Positions 26,354 through 35,237 of a stretch of 64,000 nt of DNA are shown here, one piece after another. The notes beneath the pieces were generated by a model. It saw only the letters and a program-made list of their open reading frames with translations. It made no database searches and was not told the DNA's origin. The stretch's first letter is position 1. Every line of letters begins with the position of its first letter. The position numbers and the translations under genes are program-made. Source of the stretch: Picosynechococcus sp. PCC 7117 (GTDB taxonomy: Bacteria > Cyanobacteriota > Cyanobacteriia > Cyanobacteriales > MRBY01); assembly GCF_001693275.1 (NCBI RefSeq), contig NZ_CP016477.1:496001-560000 (forward strand), read 5' to 3'.

Positions 26354-27958
26354 ATGGCGATCGCAGTGGATTTTGGGACGAGCAATACCCTAGTGACCCG
26401 GTGGAATGCCGCCAAAGGAGCCCCAGAAATTCTGCCACTCCAGGGTCTTTCCCAACGCATTTCCCCGAATCCACCGCTGATCCCCAGCCTTTTGTACATC
26501 GAAAATGCCGCCGACCAAAAAGTCGTTATCGGTCAAGCCATTGGCGATCGCGGTTTAGATCGCGCCCCCGATCCCCGCTATTTCTGCAACTTTAAACGGG
26601 GCATTGGCACCGCAATCCAAGGTTTTTTACCGGAACTAGATGGCGAAAAAATCACCTTCGAGAAGATGGGGGAATATTTCCTCAACGGCATTTTTGCCCA
26701 ACTCAAAGCCCAGGGTGAACCCCTCGATAGCCTCGTTTTAACCGTGCCAGTCGATAGTTTTGAAGCCTACCGGAGTTGGCTGAGTCGGCTTTGTGAGCAG
26801 TTGCCAGAACTTGAAAAAATTCAGCTTTTGGACGAACCCACCGCCGCCGCCTTGGGTTATGGGGCCTTGGCCGAAGATTTAAAAAGAGTTCTCGTGGTGG
26901 ATTTTGGGGGGGGAACCGTAGACTTTTCCCTTGTGGATCTCAACCTGGCCCAGGGCCAAAGTAAACCGACGGGCTTTATTTTGAAGTGGGGCCGCAAATC
27001 CTTTGCCGAAAGCAAAACCCAAAAGGTCAAAACCGCAAAAGTGCTGGCGAAAGCAGGTAAAAATCTCGGTGGTTCCGATTTAGATAATTGGCTTTTTGAA
27101 CATTTCCAGACCCAACAAAATCTGCCCCAGGATGCCCTGAGTTTACGCTTAGTTGAACGGTTGAAAATTGCCCTGTCCCAAAAGACTAAGGCAACGGAGA
27201 TTTATTACAACGACCAAACCTTTGAGAGCTATGAGTTAAGCCTGGGTCGGTCGGCCTTTGAGGAGATTTTAGAAAGTCAAGGCTTCCTTGCCCAACTCGA
27301 TGATTTGCTGGCCCAGGTCTTACAACAGGCCCGCCGTAACGGTGTCGGCAAAGAGGACATCGAAGCGGTACTCCTAGTCGGAGGCACGAGCCAAATTCCT
27401 CTAGTGCAAAGCTGGCTAGAGGGCTATTTCCCCCCGGAAAAAATTAAACGAGATAATCCCTTTGGGGCGATCGCCTGGGGGGCGTTGCAGTTGGCCCAGG
27501 GATTTGAACTCAAAGATTTTCTCTACCACAGCTACGGTATCCGCTACTGGAATCGCCGCCATAATCGCCACGACTGGCAACCGATTATTAACCAAGGTCA
27601 ACCCTACCCGATGACGGAACCGCTGGAAATCACTCTAGGGGCATCGATGGATCAACAGCCCAGCATTGAACTAATCGTTGGCGAACTGGGGGAGCAAAGC
27701 AGCGGCACGGAGGTTTATTTCGATGGCGATCGCCTCGTGACCCAACAACTGGGAGCCAACCAAACCAACGTTAAACCCCTCAATGACCGGGATGGAGCGC
27801 GCACCATTGCCAAACTGGATCCCGTGGGCTATCCCGGTACCGACCGCATTAAGTTGCAATTCCTCGTCGATGGCGATCGCACCTTGCGGGTCACCGTCGA
27901 GGATCTACTGCGCAATGTCACCCTCATTGAAAACCAAAAAGTTGCCGAGTTGAGTTAG
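26354..27958 (+). CDS. Hsp70/DnaK-like ATPase with short C-terminal domain
   Basis: A 534-residue actin-fold ATPase. It starts at ATG 26354, just before phosphate-1 motif AVDFGTSNTLVTRW; longer in-frame starts overlap the tlyA upstream region. Phosphate-2 (VLVVDFGGGTVDFSLVD), connect-1 (LDEPTAAALGYG) and adenosine motif (VLLVGGTSQIPLVQSWL) are intact. The nucleotide-binding domain takes up to about residue 400; the remaining beta-rich region is much shorter than the DnaK peptide-binding plus lid domains (DnaK about 630 residues) and lacks an EEVD-like tail. It is thus an atypical Hsp70 of the kind found singly in cyanobacteria, with unknown clients. Confidence 0.85.
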   Translation: MAIAVDFGTSNTLVTRWNAAKGAPEILPLQGLSQRISPNPPLIPSLLYIENAADQKVVIGQAIGDRGLDRAPDPRYFCNFKRGIGTAIQGFLPELDGEKITFEKMGEYFLNGIFAQLKAQGEPLDSLVLTVPVDSFEAYRSWLSRLCEQLPELEKIQLLDEPTAAALGYGALAEDLKRVLVVDFGGGTVDFSLVDLNLAQGQSKPTGFILKWGRKSFAESKTQKVKTAKVLAKAGKNLGGSDLDNWLFEHFQTQQNLPQDALSLRLVERLKIALSQKTKATEIYYNDQTFESYELSLGRSAFEEILESQGFLAQLDDLLAQVLQQARRNGVGKEDIEAVLLVGGTSQIPLVQSWLEGYFPPEKIKRDNPFGAIAWGALQLAQGFELKDFLYHSYGIRYWNRRHNRHDWQPIINQGQPYPMTEPLEITLGASMDQQPSIELIVGELGEQSSGTEVYFDGDRLVTQQLGANQTNVKPLNDRDGARTIAKLDPVGYPGTDRIKLQFLVDGDRTLRVTVEDLLRNVTLIENQKVAELS

Positions 27959-28019
27959 CTGCCCATCCCCAGGACAGCCCTGCTAAAATCCATAGAAGCC
28001 CTTCAATCTCACAAAATCG

Positions 28020-29504
28020 ATGAAAAATCCCCAACTCAAGAAGATGCGTCTCCTGGTCTCGAAATTATACCGACGCGGTTGGACTTTATTTTTTGTCGGT
28101 TTAGTGACGGTACAACTGCTCCCCAGTCCGGCGATCGCCCTTACCCCCAAAGATTACAGTGAGTTAGAATTTCCTCCCCTACCAGAAATCACCCTCCCCG
28201 ATTACGAACGCTACGAACTAGAAAACGGGATGGTGGTCTATCTCATGGAAGATCACACCCTGCCCTTGGTGGGGGGCTCCATGGTGATTCGCACTGGCTC
28301 ACGCCTGGAACCCGCCGACAAAGTGGGCCTGGGCAGTATTACGGGCACTGTGATGCGCAGTGGGGGCACCCTCAAACATCCCGCTGACACCTTAAATAAC
28401 ATCCTTGAACAACGGGCTGCCAGCATTGAGACCAGCATTGGAGAAGCTTCTGGCAGTGCTTCTTTTAGTGCTCTCAAGGAAGATTTTGCACTCGTCTTTG
28501 ATCTGTTTGCCGAAGTGCTCCAGCAACCTGCCTTTCCCCAGGACAAACTCGATCTCGCGAAACGACAAACCGCCGGAGGTATTGCCCGCCGTAACGATGA
28601 ACCCGATGCGATCGCCGCCCGGGAATTTGACAAGCTGATCTACGGTGCCGATAGCCCCTACGCCCGCACCGTCGAATATGCCACCCTCGATAACATTGAC
28701 CGGGTCGATTTATTTAACTTCTACCGCAGCTATATCCGCCCTGACCAAATGATCCTTGGCATTGTCGGTGACATCGACGTAGAAGCCACCAAAGCAAAAA
28801 TTGCCGCTAAATTTGGCCCCTGGCGTAACCCCAGTCCCAGTCCTGATCTTGCTCCAACCGCTGTCACCCAACCCGCTCAAAGCGGCGCTTTCCTCGTTGA
28901 TCAATCCCAACTGACCCAAAGCAGCATCTTGATCGGCCACCAGGGGGGACAACTGAGTAACCCTGATTATCCAGAACTCTCTGTGATGAATGGTGTGATT
29001 AATGGCTTTGGGGGGCGGCTTTTTAACGAAATTCGCTCCCGCCAGGGCCTCGCCTATTCTGTATATGGCGTGTGGAGTCCCCGTTATGACTACGATGGTC
29101 AATTTATCGCCGGGGGATCGACCCGTACCGAGGCGACGGTGCCCTTTATCACGGCCATGAAAGGGGAAATCAAGCGACTACAAACGGAACTGATTACCCC
29201 CGCCGAACTCGCCTATGCCAAGGATTCGATTCTGAATTCCTTTGTCTTTAATTTTGAAGATCCAGGTCAAACCCTGTCTCGCCTCATGCGCTACGAGTAC
29301 TATGGCTACCCGGAAGATTTTATTTTCCAGTACCAACGGGAAGTGGAAGCAACCACCATTGAAGATGTGCAACGGGTGGCCCAAACCTACCTCAAACCGG
29401 AACAACTAACGGTGTTGGTGGTGGGCAATGCCGCCGCCATGGATCCTCCCCTAAGCAGTCTGTTTGAGACGATTAAACCTGTTGACATCACCATCCCTGA
29501 GTAG
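28020..29504 (+). CDS. M16-family peptidase-like protein, non-catalytic
   Basis: A 494-residue exported M16-fold protein. The N-terminus has a signal sequence (LFFVGLVTVQLLPSPAIA, residues about 24-41), suggesting periplasm or outer-membrane association. The first M16 domain begins YELENGMVVYLMEDHTLPLVGGSMVIRTGS, but where active enzymes have the zinc-binding HxxEH this protein reads KVGLGSITGTVMRSGG: both histidines and the catalytic glutamate are missing. The C-terminal half keeps the substrate-gripping GGRLFNEIRSRQGLAYSVYGVWSP segment. Inactive M16 partners normally pair with an active subunit encoded next door; none is present here. The trm1-like gene starts eight bases after the stop. 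Confidence 0.88.
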   Translation: MKNPQLKKMRLLVSKLYRRGWTLFFVGLVTVQLLPSPAIALTPKDYSELEFPPLPEITLPDYERYELENGMVVYLMEDHTLPLVGGSMVIRTGSRLEPADKVGLGSITGTVMRSGGTLKHPADTLNNILEQRAASIETSIGEASGSASFSALKEDFALVFDLFAEVLQQPAFPQDKLDLAKRQTAGGIARRNDEPDAIAAREFDKLIYGADSPYARTVEYATLDNIDRVDLFNFYRSYIRPDQMILGIVGDIDVEATKAKIAAKFGPWRNPSPSPDLAPTAVTQPAQSGAFLVDQSQLTQSSILIGHQGGQLSNPDYPELSVMNGVINGFGGRLFNEIRSRQGLAYSVYGVWSPRYDYDGQFIAGGSTRTEATVPFITAMKGEIKRLQTELITPAELAYAKDSILNSFVFNFEDPGQTLSRLMRYEYYGYPEDFIFQYQREVEATTIEDVQRVAQTYLKPEQLTVLVVGNAAAMDPPLSSLFETIKPVDITIPE

Positions 29505-29512
29505 GTGGCGTT

Positions 29513-30619
29513 GTGGTGCAACTGGTTGAAGAGCGGTCGATACAATTTCAGGTAGATGGGGGATTCTACCGGGCCCACAGCCGCATTGTGCGAGATTTAG
29601 GGGTATTAGCGGCGGCAGTCTATCGGCAAAATCAAGGGCAATTGCGGGTTCTAGATGGCCTATCAGCGACGGGGGTGCGATCGCTCCGATACTACCAAGA
29701 AGCCCAAGCCGATTGGGTCTGGGCCAATGAAGGAAACCCAGATCTCCTGGAGACATTGACCACGAATTTGCGGCGAATTCCCGCGGCCCAACGGTGCATT
29801 AGTGTGCTTTCCCTGCGGCAGCTTTGCTTGGAACGGTCTTTAATGGGCGATCGCTATGAGCTGGTTGATTTTGATGCCTTTGGCTCTGGGTCAGCCTTCG
29901 TCCAGGATGCCCTCACCGTGACGACCCTGGGCGGATTGATGTACCTGACTAGCACCGATGGTCGAACCTACAGTGGCCGGGAACCGCAACGAGCCTTGCG
30001 ACAATATGGGGCCTATGGGAGATCGCATCCCGCCGTCCAGGAACAGGGCCTACGCCTCTTGTTAGGGAGCCTTGCCCAACAGGCAGCCCAGCGAAATTTC
30101 GGGATTGAACCAATTTTTTCGTTTTTTTGGGGGGATACTTGCCGGATTATGGCCCGTTTGACCCGCAAACCCATCCTCACGGAGACAAACTACGGCTTCC
30201 TCGGCTATTGTCACCACTGCGGCACTTATGGTTTACCCTCTTGGCGCAAACTGTCCCAGGCGACCTGTGCCCATGACGATTTGCCCTTAACCCTCAGTGG
30301 CCCGATGTGGTTAGGCAAGCTGCACCACCCGGATTATTTACGGCAAATGTTAGCGATCGCCCAACGCTGGCACTGGCAGGATGTGGTAAAGGTTCTAGAA
30401 ACGATGGCCTTAGAAAATGATTTACCCCCCTATTTTTTCCCGTTAAAAGAGATTGGTGCCCGGGCCAAAATCGATCTGCCGAAATTAGATTCGCTACTGA
30501 ACAGTCTCCAGGCGCAAGGTTTCCAAGCCAGTCGCACCCACATTAATCCCCAAGCGCTAAAAACCGATGCGCCAATGGAAAAAATTAAGGCGATCGCCAT
30601 CCAGTTAGGCGCATCTTAA
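29513..30619 (+). CDS. trm1: tRNA (guanine26-N2)-dimethyltransferase, Trm1 family
   Basis: A 368-residue class I methyltransferase that makes N2-methyl or N2,N2-dimethylguanosine in tRNA. N-terminal FYRAHSRIVRDL and LRVLDGLSATGVRSLRYYQEA (SAM site) match Trm1, as does the catalytic-loop region ELVDFDAFGSGSAFVQDAL (D-x-D-PFG equivalent) and a zinc site with CHHCG and a further Cys about 20 residues on (ATCAHDD). Trm1 is mainly archaeal and eukaryotic; among bacteria it is known from Aquifex and cyanobacteria. The start is GTG 29513, eight bases after the M16 stop, so the two genes are likely cotranscribed. Confidence 0.88.
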   Translation: MVQLVEERSIQFQVDGGFYRAHSRIVRDLGVLAAAVYRQNQGQLRVLDGLSATGVRSLRYYQEAQADWVWANEGNPDLLETLTTNLRRIPAAQRCISVLSLRQLCLERSLMGDRYELVDFDAFGSGSAFVQDALTVTTLGGLMYLTSTDGRTYSGREPQRALRQYGAYGRSHPAVQEQGLRLLLGSLAQQAAQRNFGIEPIFSFFWGDTCRIMARLTRKPILTETNYGFLGYCHHCGTYGLPSWRKLSQATCAHDDLPLTLSGPMWLGKLHHPDYLRQMLAIAQRWHWQDVVKVLETMALENDLPPYFFPLKEIGARAKIDLPKLDSLLNSLQAQGFQASRTHINPQALKTDAPMEKIKAIAIQLGAS

Positions 30620-30789
30620 ATTGTCGTTTAACCCTGTAATCTTGAATTCAGTGTCGGGAGGATGTCACCCAAACTTTATTTGTTGTGAAATGTCCAAAAA
30701 CTATTGTTACTGAGCCCGTTTTTTCTGGAGAAATTCGCTAGGCTAAAGCAGGGGGAACCCCAAAACCCCACCTGTGACGGAGAAGGCCC

Positions 30790-31422
30790 ATGGTAGATCT
30801 TGCAGAAATTTCTTTAGTCGAAAATCGCGACTACACCCTCATCATCGATAAAAGCGGCAGTATGTACACCTGCGATCTGCCCACCTCTGACAAAACCCGC
30901 TGGGATGCAGCCCAAGACTCTACCCTTGCCCTTGCCCAAACCTGCGAAAAAATTGACCCCGATGGCATTACGGTCTACTTATTTTCAGGGCGATTCCGGC
31001 GTTATGACAATGTCACTGCCGATAAAGTGACCCAAGTTTACGCTGAAAATGAGCCCATGGGACGGACGGACTTGGCGGCAGTTTTGCAAGATGCCCTCGA
31101 TAACTATTTCCAACGGAAAGAACGAGGGGAAGCCAAACCCAACGGTGAAACATTTTTGGTGATTACCGATGGGGAGCCGGACGATAGTAAAGCCGTGATG
31201 CGGGTGATTATCGATGCCGCCAATAAAATTGAGCGGGATGAAGAAATCGGGATCTCGCTGATTCAAGTGGGCCAAGACCGTAAGGCTAAGGCCTATCTCA
31301 AAGCCCTCGATGATCAACTAGGTCAGGCCGGGGCGAAGTTTGATATTGTCGATACCATCACCATCGATGAAATGACGGCCATGTCTCTCCCGGAAGTGCT
31401 GCTGAAGGCCTTAATTGATTAA
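30790..31422 (+). CDS. VWA-domain protein
   Basis: A 210-residue cytosolic protein made of one von Willebrand factor A domain. The metal-ion-dependent adhesion site is complete: DKSGS (residues 20-24), the Thr of GRTDLAAVL and the Asp of ITDGEPDD. There is no signal peptide or membrane helix. The shape resembles TerY-like VWA proteins, but no ter genes, MoxR ATPase or phosphatase lies nearby, so the partner is unknown. The ATG at 30790 follows GGAGAAGG at a normal distance. It has its own 170-base upstream region and no clear terminator. Confidence 0.88.
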   Translation: MVDLAEISLVENRDYTLIIDKSGSMYTCDLPTSDKTRWDAAQDSTLALAQTCEKIDPDGITVYLFSGRFRRYDNVTADKVTQVYAENEPMGRTDLAAVLQDALDNYFQRKERGEAKPNGETFLVITDGEPDDSKAVMRVIIDAANKIERDEEIGISLIQVGQDRKAKAYLKALDDQLGQAGAKFDIVDTITIDEMTAMSLPEVLLKALID

Positions 31423-31531
31423 GTTGCTTTAAATTGGTTGCCATAAGGGCGATCGCCGAGGGTCACTTTGATATGATGGCGATCGCAGTACCCACAATGC
31501 AAGCCATTCAAACAGTTAGGACAAAAAAACA

Positions 31532-31744
31532 ATGGGAGAAGCAAAGCGCCGCAAGAAATCCATGGGGGAAAACTATGGTAAAGAACAGCGCATTTACCCC
31601 TGGTTACCCCTCACCAAAACCCAAGCAGAACAAGCTTATAATCTGACCACCAAAGGTGCCTGGATTGGCATTGGTCTCATGGTTGTACTGTGGCTTACCG
31701 TGCGAATTATTGGCCCTGGCTTCGGTTGGTGGGCCGTTGACTAA
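31532..31744 (+). CDS. DUF2839 family small membrane protein
   Basis: A 70-residue protein with the cyanobacterial DUF2839 pattern: MGEAKRRKKSMGENYGKEQRIYPWLPLTK at the N-terminus and one hydrophobic helix (about residues 46-64, GIGLMVVLWLTVRIIGPGFG). Function is unknown. The highly basic first ten residues and the single span suggest a membrane protein with its N-terminus in the cytosol. It lies 110 bases after the VWA gene and 300 before glgP, on the same strand as both. Confidence 0.82.
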   Translation: MGEAKRRKKSMGENYGKEQRIYPWLPLTKTQAEQAYNLTTKGAWIGIGLMVVLWLTVRIIGPGFGWWAVD

Positions 31745-32043
31745 AAGCAAAGGACGCTTTACAACATCCGTTCTCCAGAACATTTCGACATCTTTCGCTA
31801 AAGAAATTCATAAGTCCTGATAATGTCATGTTCTATTAACGATTCTTTTGCATGATTATGAGGACAGACTGCAAAATAGCAGTACAACGGTGGGCCGTAG
31901 CAGTACAGAAATTTTCACCATTGACCATTAATTAAAATCATTGACTGAATCATGCGCGTTGTCAGACTACGGGAACGTCCCCTACCACTGCAATGCTACA
32001 AACCCGCGACCCTCGTTTATTTTGTTAGGAGTGATAACTTACT

Positions 32044-34569
32044 GTGCAAACACAACCTTCTACCTCTGCGACTAATTCCCATGGCCTCCCTTCCCTTGGG
32101 GGGAGTGGCGATCGCACGGGGATGGACAAAGAAAGTCTCCGCCGTGCGTTTTTCGATCACCTTTTCTATTCCGCCGGAAGTGATAAAGATGCGGCCCAAC
32201 AACGCGATTATTACGTTGCGCTCGCAAATGTTGTCCGCGATCGCCTTTTAGAACGGTGGAAACAAACCGAGCAAACTTACCTCAACACGGGTGCAAAAAC
32301 GGTTTGCTACCTTTCCGCAGAATTTTTGATGGGACGGTACCTGGGCAACAACCTCATCAGCCTCGGAATCTACGAAACCGTCGCCGAAATGCTCGCCGAA
32401 AGCAACATTAAACTCGAAGATATTCTCGAAGAAGAAGTTGATCCCGGTTTAGGGAATGGCGGCCTGGGTCGTCTCGCCGCTTGCTTTTTAGATTCCCTGG
32501 CCTGTCTCGAAATTCCAGCCATTGGTTACGGGATTCGCTATGAATTTGGTATTTTCCACCAATACATCCGCAACGGTTGGCAAGTGGAAGTGCCCGATAA
32601 ATGGCTCCGTAACGGTAATCCTTGGGAAATTTGTCGCCAAGCTGAGGCCCTGGAAATTCCCTTTGGGGGCCACACTGAGATTTACCACTGCGATAAGGGC
32701 TACCCCTGTGCTGTCTGGGTGCCAGCCCGCCGCGTTAAAGCAGTGCCCTACGATACCCCAGTTCCGGGCTATAGCAACAATACTGTTAATGTTCTCCGTC
32801 TTTGGAGTGCGATGGCAGCGGAAGATGAAGGCTTTAACTTCGAGGCCTTTAATGCCGGGGATTATGACGGAGCGGTCGCTAACCAAATTTCTTCGGAAAA
32901 TATTTCTAAGGTGCTCTATCCCAACGACAACACCCCCCAGGGACGTCAACTGCGCCTAGAACAGCAATTTTTCTTTGTGTCCGCTTCCTTGCAGGATATG
33001 ATCCGGGCGCACCTGAAGAAACAGCCCAATCTGGATAATTTCTTCGATTTCTACACCGTTCAACTCAACGATACCCATCCGGCGATCGCCGTTGCCGAGT
33101 TGATGCGCCTCTTCATTGATGAACATAGTCTCCCCTGGGATCGGGCTTGGTACATCACCCAAAAAACCCTCGCTTACACCAACCACACCCTAATGCCCGA
33201 AGCCCTTGAGCGTTGGCCCGTGGAGATGTTCGAGCAGCTCCTGCCCCGTCACCTAGAGATCATTTACGAAATTAACTTCCGGTTTATTGAAAATCTCAAA
33301 ACCTGGTACGCCGACCACGATGACCTCGATGCTCTCATTCAAGAGCTGTCCATCATCGAGGAATATCCCCAAAAATCGATCCGGATGGCGAACCTGGCCT
33401 GCGTCGGTAGCCATGCGATTAACGGGGTCGCCGCCCTCCACACGGAATTGTTGAAATCCGACACCCTGAAGGGATTTGCCCGCATCTGGCCGGAGAAATT
33501 CTACAATAAGACCAATGGCGTCACCCCCCGTCGTTGGATTCGCCAGTGCAATCCCAAACTTGCAAATCTGATTTCTAGCAAGATCGGTACTGGTTGGATC
33601 AAAAACCTAGAACAGGTGCAACGCATCGAAGAATTTGTAGATGATCCAGAGTTCCGTCGTCAGTGGCGCGAAATCAAGCATCAAAATAAAGTCAAGCTGG
33701 CCAGCTACATCGAGCATCACAACGGTATCGAAATTAATCCGGATTCGATTTTCGATATCCAAGTGAAGCGCATCCACGAATACAAACGCCAACTGCTGGA
33801 TGTGTTGTTTATCATCACCCTCTACAACCGCATTAAGCATAATCCGGCGATCAATATGGTGCCCCGGACGATGATCTTTGGTGGTAAGGCTGCACCGGGC
33901 TATTTCATGGCGAAATTGATCATTAAATTGGTGAATGCTGTGGCAGAGGTGGTCAATAATGATCCCGATACCCACAATCGCCTCAAGGTGGTCTTTATGG
34001 AGAACTTTAATGTTTCCCTCGGCCAGAAAATCTATCCAGCAGCAGACCTCTCGGAACAAATTTCTACCGCTGGAAAAGAAGCCTCTGGAACCGGCAACAT
34101 GAAGTTTGCGATGAATGGCGCTCTGACCATTGGGACGCTGGATGGAGCAAATATCGAAATTCGTGAGGAAGTGGGAGCCGATAATTTCTTCCTCTTTGGT
34201 CTCACGGCGGAAGAAGTTTCCCATCTCAAGGCCAGCGGCTATGACCCGCTGCATTATTACAACAATAATGCGGAACTCAAAGGCGTCATTGACCGGATTG
34301 CCCGTGGTGATTTCTCCCATGGGGACACGGAGATGTTTAAACCGATTGTGGATTCTCTGTTGTACAACGATCAATATGTGTTGTTGGCGGATTATGAATC
34401 CTACGTTGAACGTCAACAGGATGTGGCTAATGCTTATACAGAAACGGAACGGTGGACACGGATGTCGATCCTAAATGCGGCGCGGGTAGGCAGATTTTCT
34501 TCTGACCGTACCATTGATGAGTATGTCAAAGAAATCTGGTGTGCTAAACCTGTTTCAGTCAAGCTGTAG
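32044..34569 (+). CDS. glgP: Glycogen phosphorylase GlgP
   Basis: An 841-residue pyridoxal-phosphate enzyme releasing glucose 1-phosphate from glycogen. Full-length family features: ETVAEMLAESN and LGNGGLGRLAACFLDS near residues 115-155, YGIRYEFGIFHQ, NDTHPAIAVAELMRL, and the C-terminal PLP region EASGTGNMKFAMNGALTIGTLDGANIEI with the Schiff-base Lys. The start is GTG 32044 behind a GGAG; the first 27 residues are poorly conserved, so Met28 is a possible alternative. It is preceded by about 300 bases without genes that likely contain the promoter and followed by a strong terminator, so the gene is monocistronic. Confidence 0.97.
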   Translation: MQTQPSTSATNSHGLPSLGGSGDRTGMDKESLRRAFFDHLFYSAGSDKDAAQQRDYYVALANVVRDRLLERWKQTEQTYLNTGAKTVCYLSAEFLMGRYLGNNLISLGIYETVAEMLAESNIKLEDILEEEVDPGLGNGGLGRLAACFLDSLACLEIPAIGYGIRYEFGIFHQYIRNGWQVEVPDKWLRNGNPWEICRQAEALEIPFGGHTEIYHCDKGYPCAVWVPARRVKAVPYDTPVPGYSNNTVNVLRLWSAMAAEDEGFNFEAFNAGDYDGAVANQISSENISKVLYPNDNTPQGRQLRLEQQFFFVSASLQDMIRAHLKKQPNLDNFFDFYTVQLNDTHPAIAVAELMRLFIDEHSLPWDRAWYITQKTLAYTNHTLMPEALERWPVEMFEQLLPRHLEIIYEINFRFIENLKTWYADHDDLDALIQELSIIEEYPQKSIRMANLACVGSHAINGVAALHTELLKSDTLKGFARIWPEKFYNKTNGVTPRRWIRQCNPKLANLISSKIGTGWIKNLEQVQRIEEFVDDPEFRRQWREIKHQNKVKLASYIEHHNGIEINPDSIFDIQVKRIHEYKRQLLDVLFIITLYNRIKHNPAINMVPRTMIFGGKAAPGYFMAKLIIKLVNAVAEVVNNDPDTHNRLKVVFMENFNVSLGQKIYPAADLSEQISTAGKEASGTGNMKFAMNGALTIGTLDGANIEIREEVGADNFFLFGLTAEEVSHLKASGYDPLHYYNNNAELKGVIDRIARGDFSHGDTEMFKPIVDSLLYNDQYVLLADYESYVERQQDVANAYTETERWTRMSILNAARVGRFSSDRTIDEYVKEIWCAKPVSVKL

Positions 34570-34624
34570 ATTTTTAACGGCGATCGCCTGTTCGATGGCA
34601 ACTGAAAAAATCGTCTAAGCAAGC

Positions 34625-34654
34625 AAGTGGGTCACGATGGCGGCCCACTTTTTT
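34625..34654 (+). terminator. Intrinsic terminator of glgP
   Basis: AAGTGGGTC pairs with GGCCCACTT (9 bp, one G-U) around an 8-base loop, and six Ts follow. It lies 55 bases after the glgP stop. Confidence 0.92.
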
Positions 34655-34664
34655 CGTGCTCACA

Positions 34665-35153
34665 TTAAGAATTTTGGGCAATGCCTAAATCCTGAAGGGC
34701 GAGGCGAATTTGTTCGAGGCGGCGACGGTTAACGCCCAGGTCTGATTCCCCAAGACGGGAGGCTGAGCGCATTTGAATCACTGGTTCTGTTTCGGGGAAG
34801 TAAAATTCCACATCATCCACAAAGCCAAATAAACGACTGTGAGATTCGGCCCGGAGATAGTTTTCTGTTTGGGTGATGATTTCTGTGCGGGGGACAACTC
34901 CGAGAACCTGAACAACGGCTTGGTAGGCCTGTTGGCGATCGCCGGCGTAGGGAATCGGCGCAATTTGATGTTCCCCATCACCGCCCTGGCTCACCACACA
35001 ATTAGGCGTACTAGGACAGGGCGCGAGGTGTCCAGCTTCGACACCTAAATCCGTTGGTCGTTCGCCGGCAAAGGGGGAAGCGGCAAAACTTGGCAGTGGC
35101 GATACAGCCCAGAGACAGAGAGCAAGGCAAAGAATCAAAAAACGGCTCAGCAT
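34665..35153 (-). CDS. DUF1499 family exported protein
   Basis: A 162-residue protein with a signal peptide (MLSRFLILCLALCLWAVSPLPSFAA, cleaved near residue 25) and a DUF1499 domain: HLAPCPSTPNCVVSQGGD opens it, with two cysteines that could form a disulfide, and it ends MRSASRLGESDLGVNRRRLEQIR, the family's most constant segment. The domain occurs in bacteria and in plastid proteins; no activity has been shown. Export implies periplasm or thylakoid lumen. It is convergent with glgP and lies just downstream of the site-2 protease gene, 85 bases away on the same strand. Confidence 0.88.
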   Translation of the reverse strand: MLSRFLILCLALCLWAVSPLPSFAASPFAGERPTDLGVEAGHLAPCPSTPNCVVSQGGDGEHQIAPIPYAGDRQQAYQAVVQVLGVVPRTEIITQTENYLRAESHSRLFGFVDDVEFYFPETEPVIQMRSASRLGESDLGVNRRRLEQIRLALQDLGIAQNS

Positions 35154-35237
35154 CTTAGAAGAATTTTTAAAACAACATTCCCTATGCTAGACAAAATCCA
35201 GGCATACCGTTGGGTTCATGGCCATTGCGTTGATCTT

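Noticed and set aside
33607-34416. 269-codon open frame on the minus strand
   Set aside because: Antisense shadow of glgP; composition follows the sense gene and there is no recognisable domain or ribosome-binding site.
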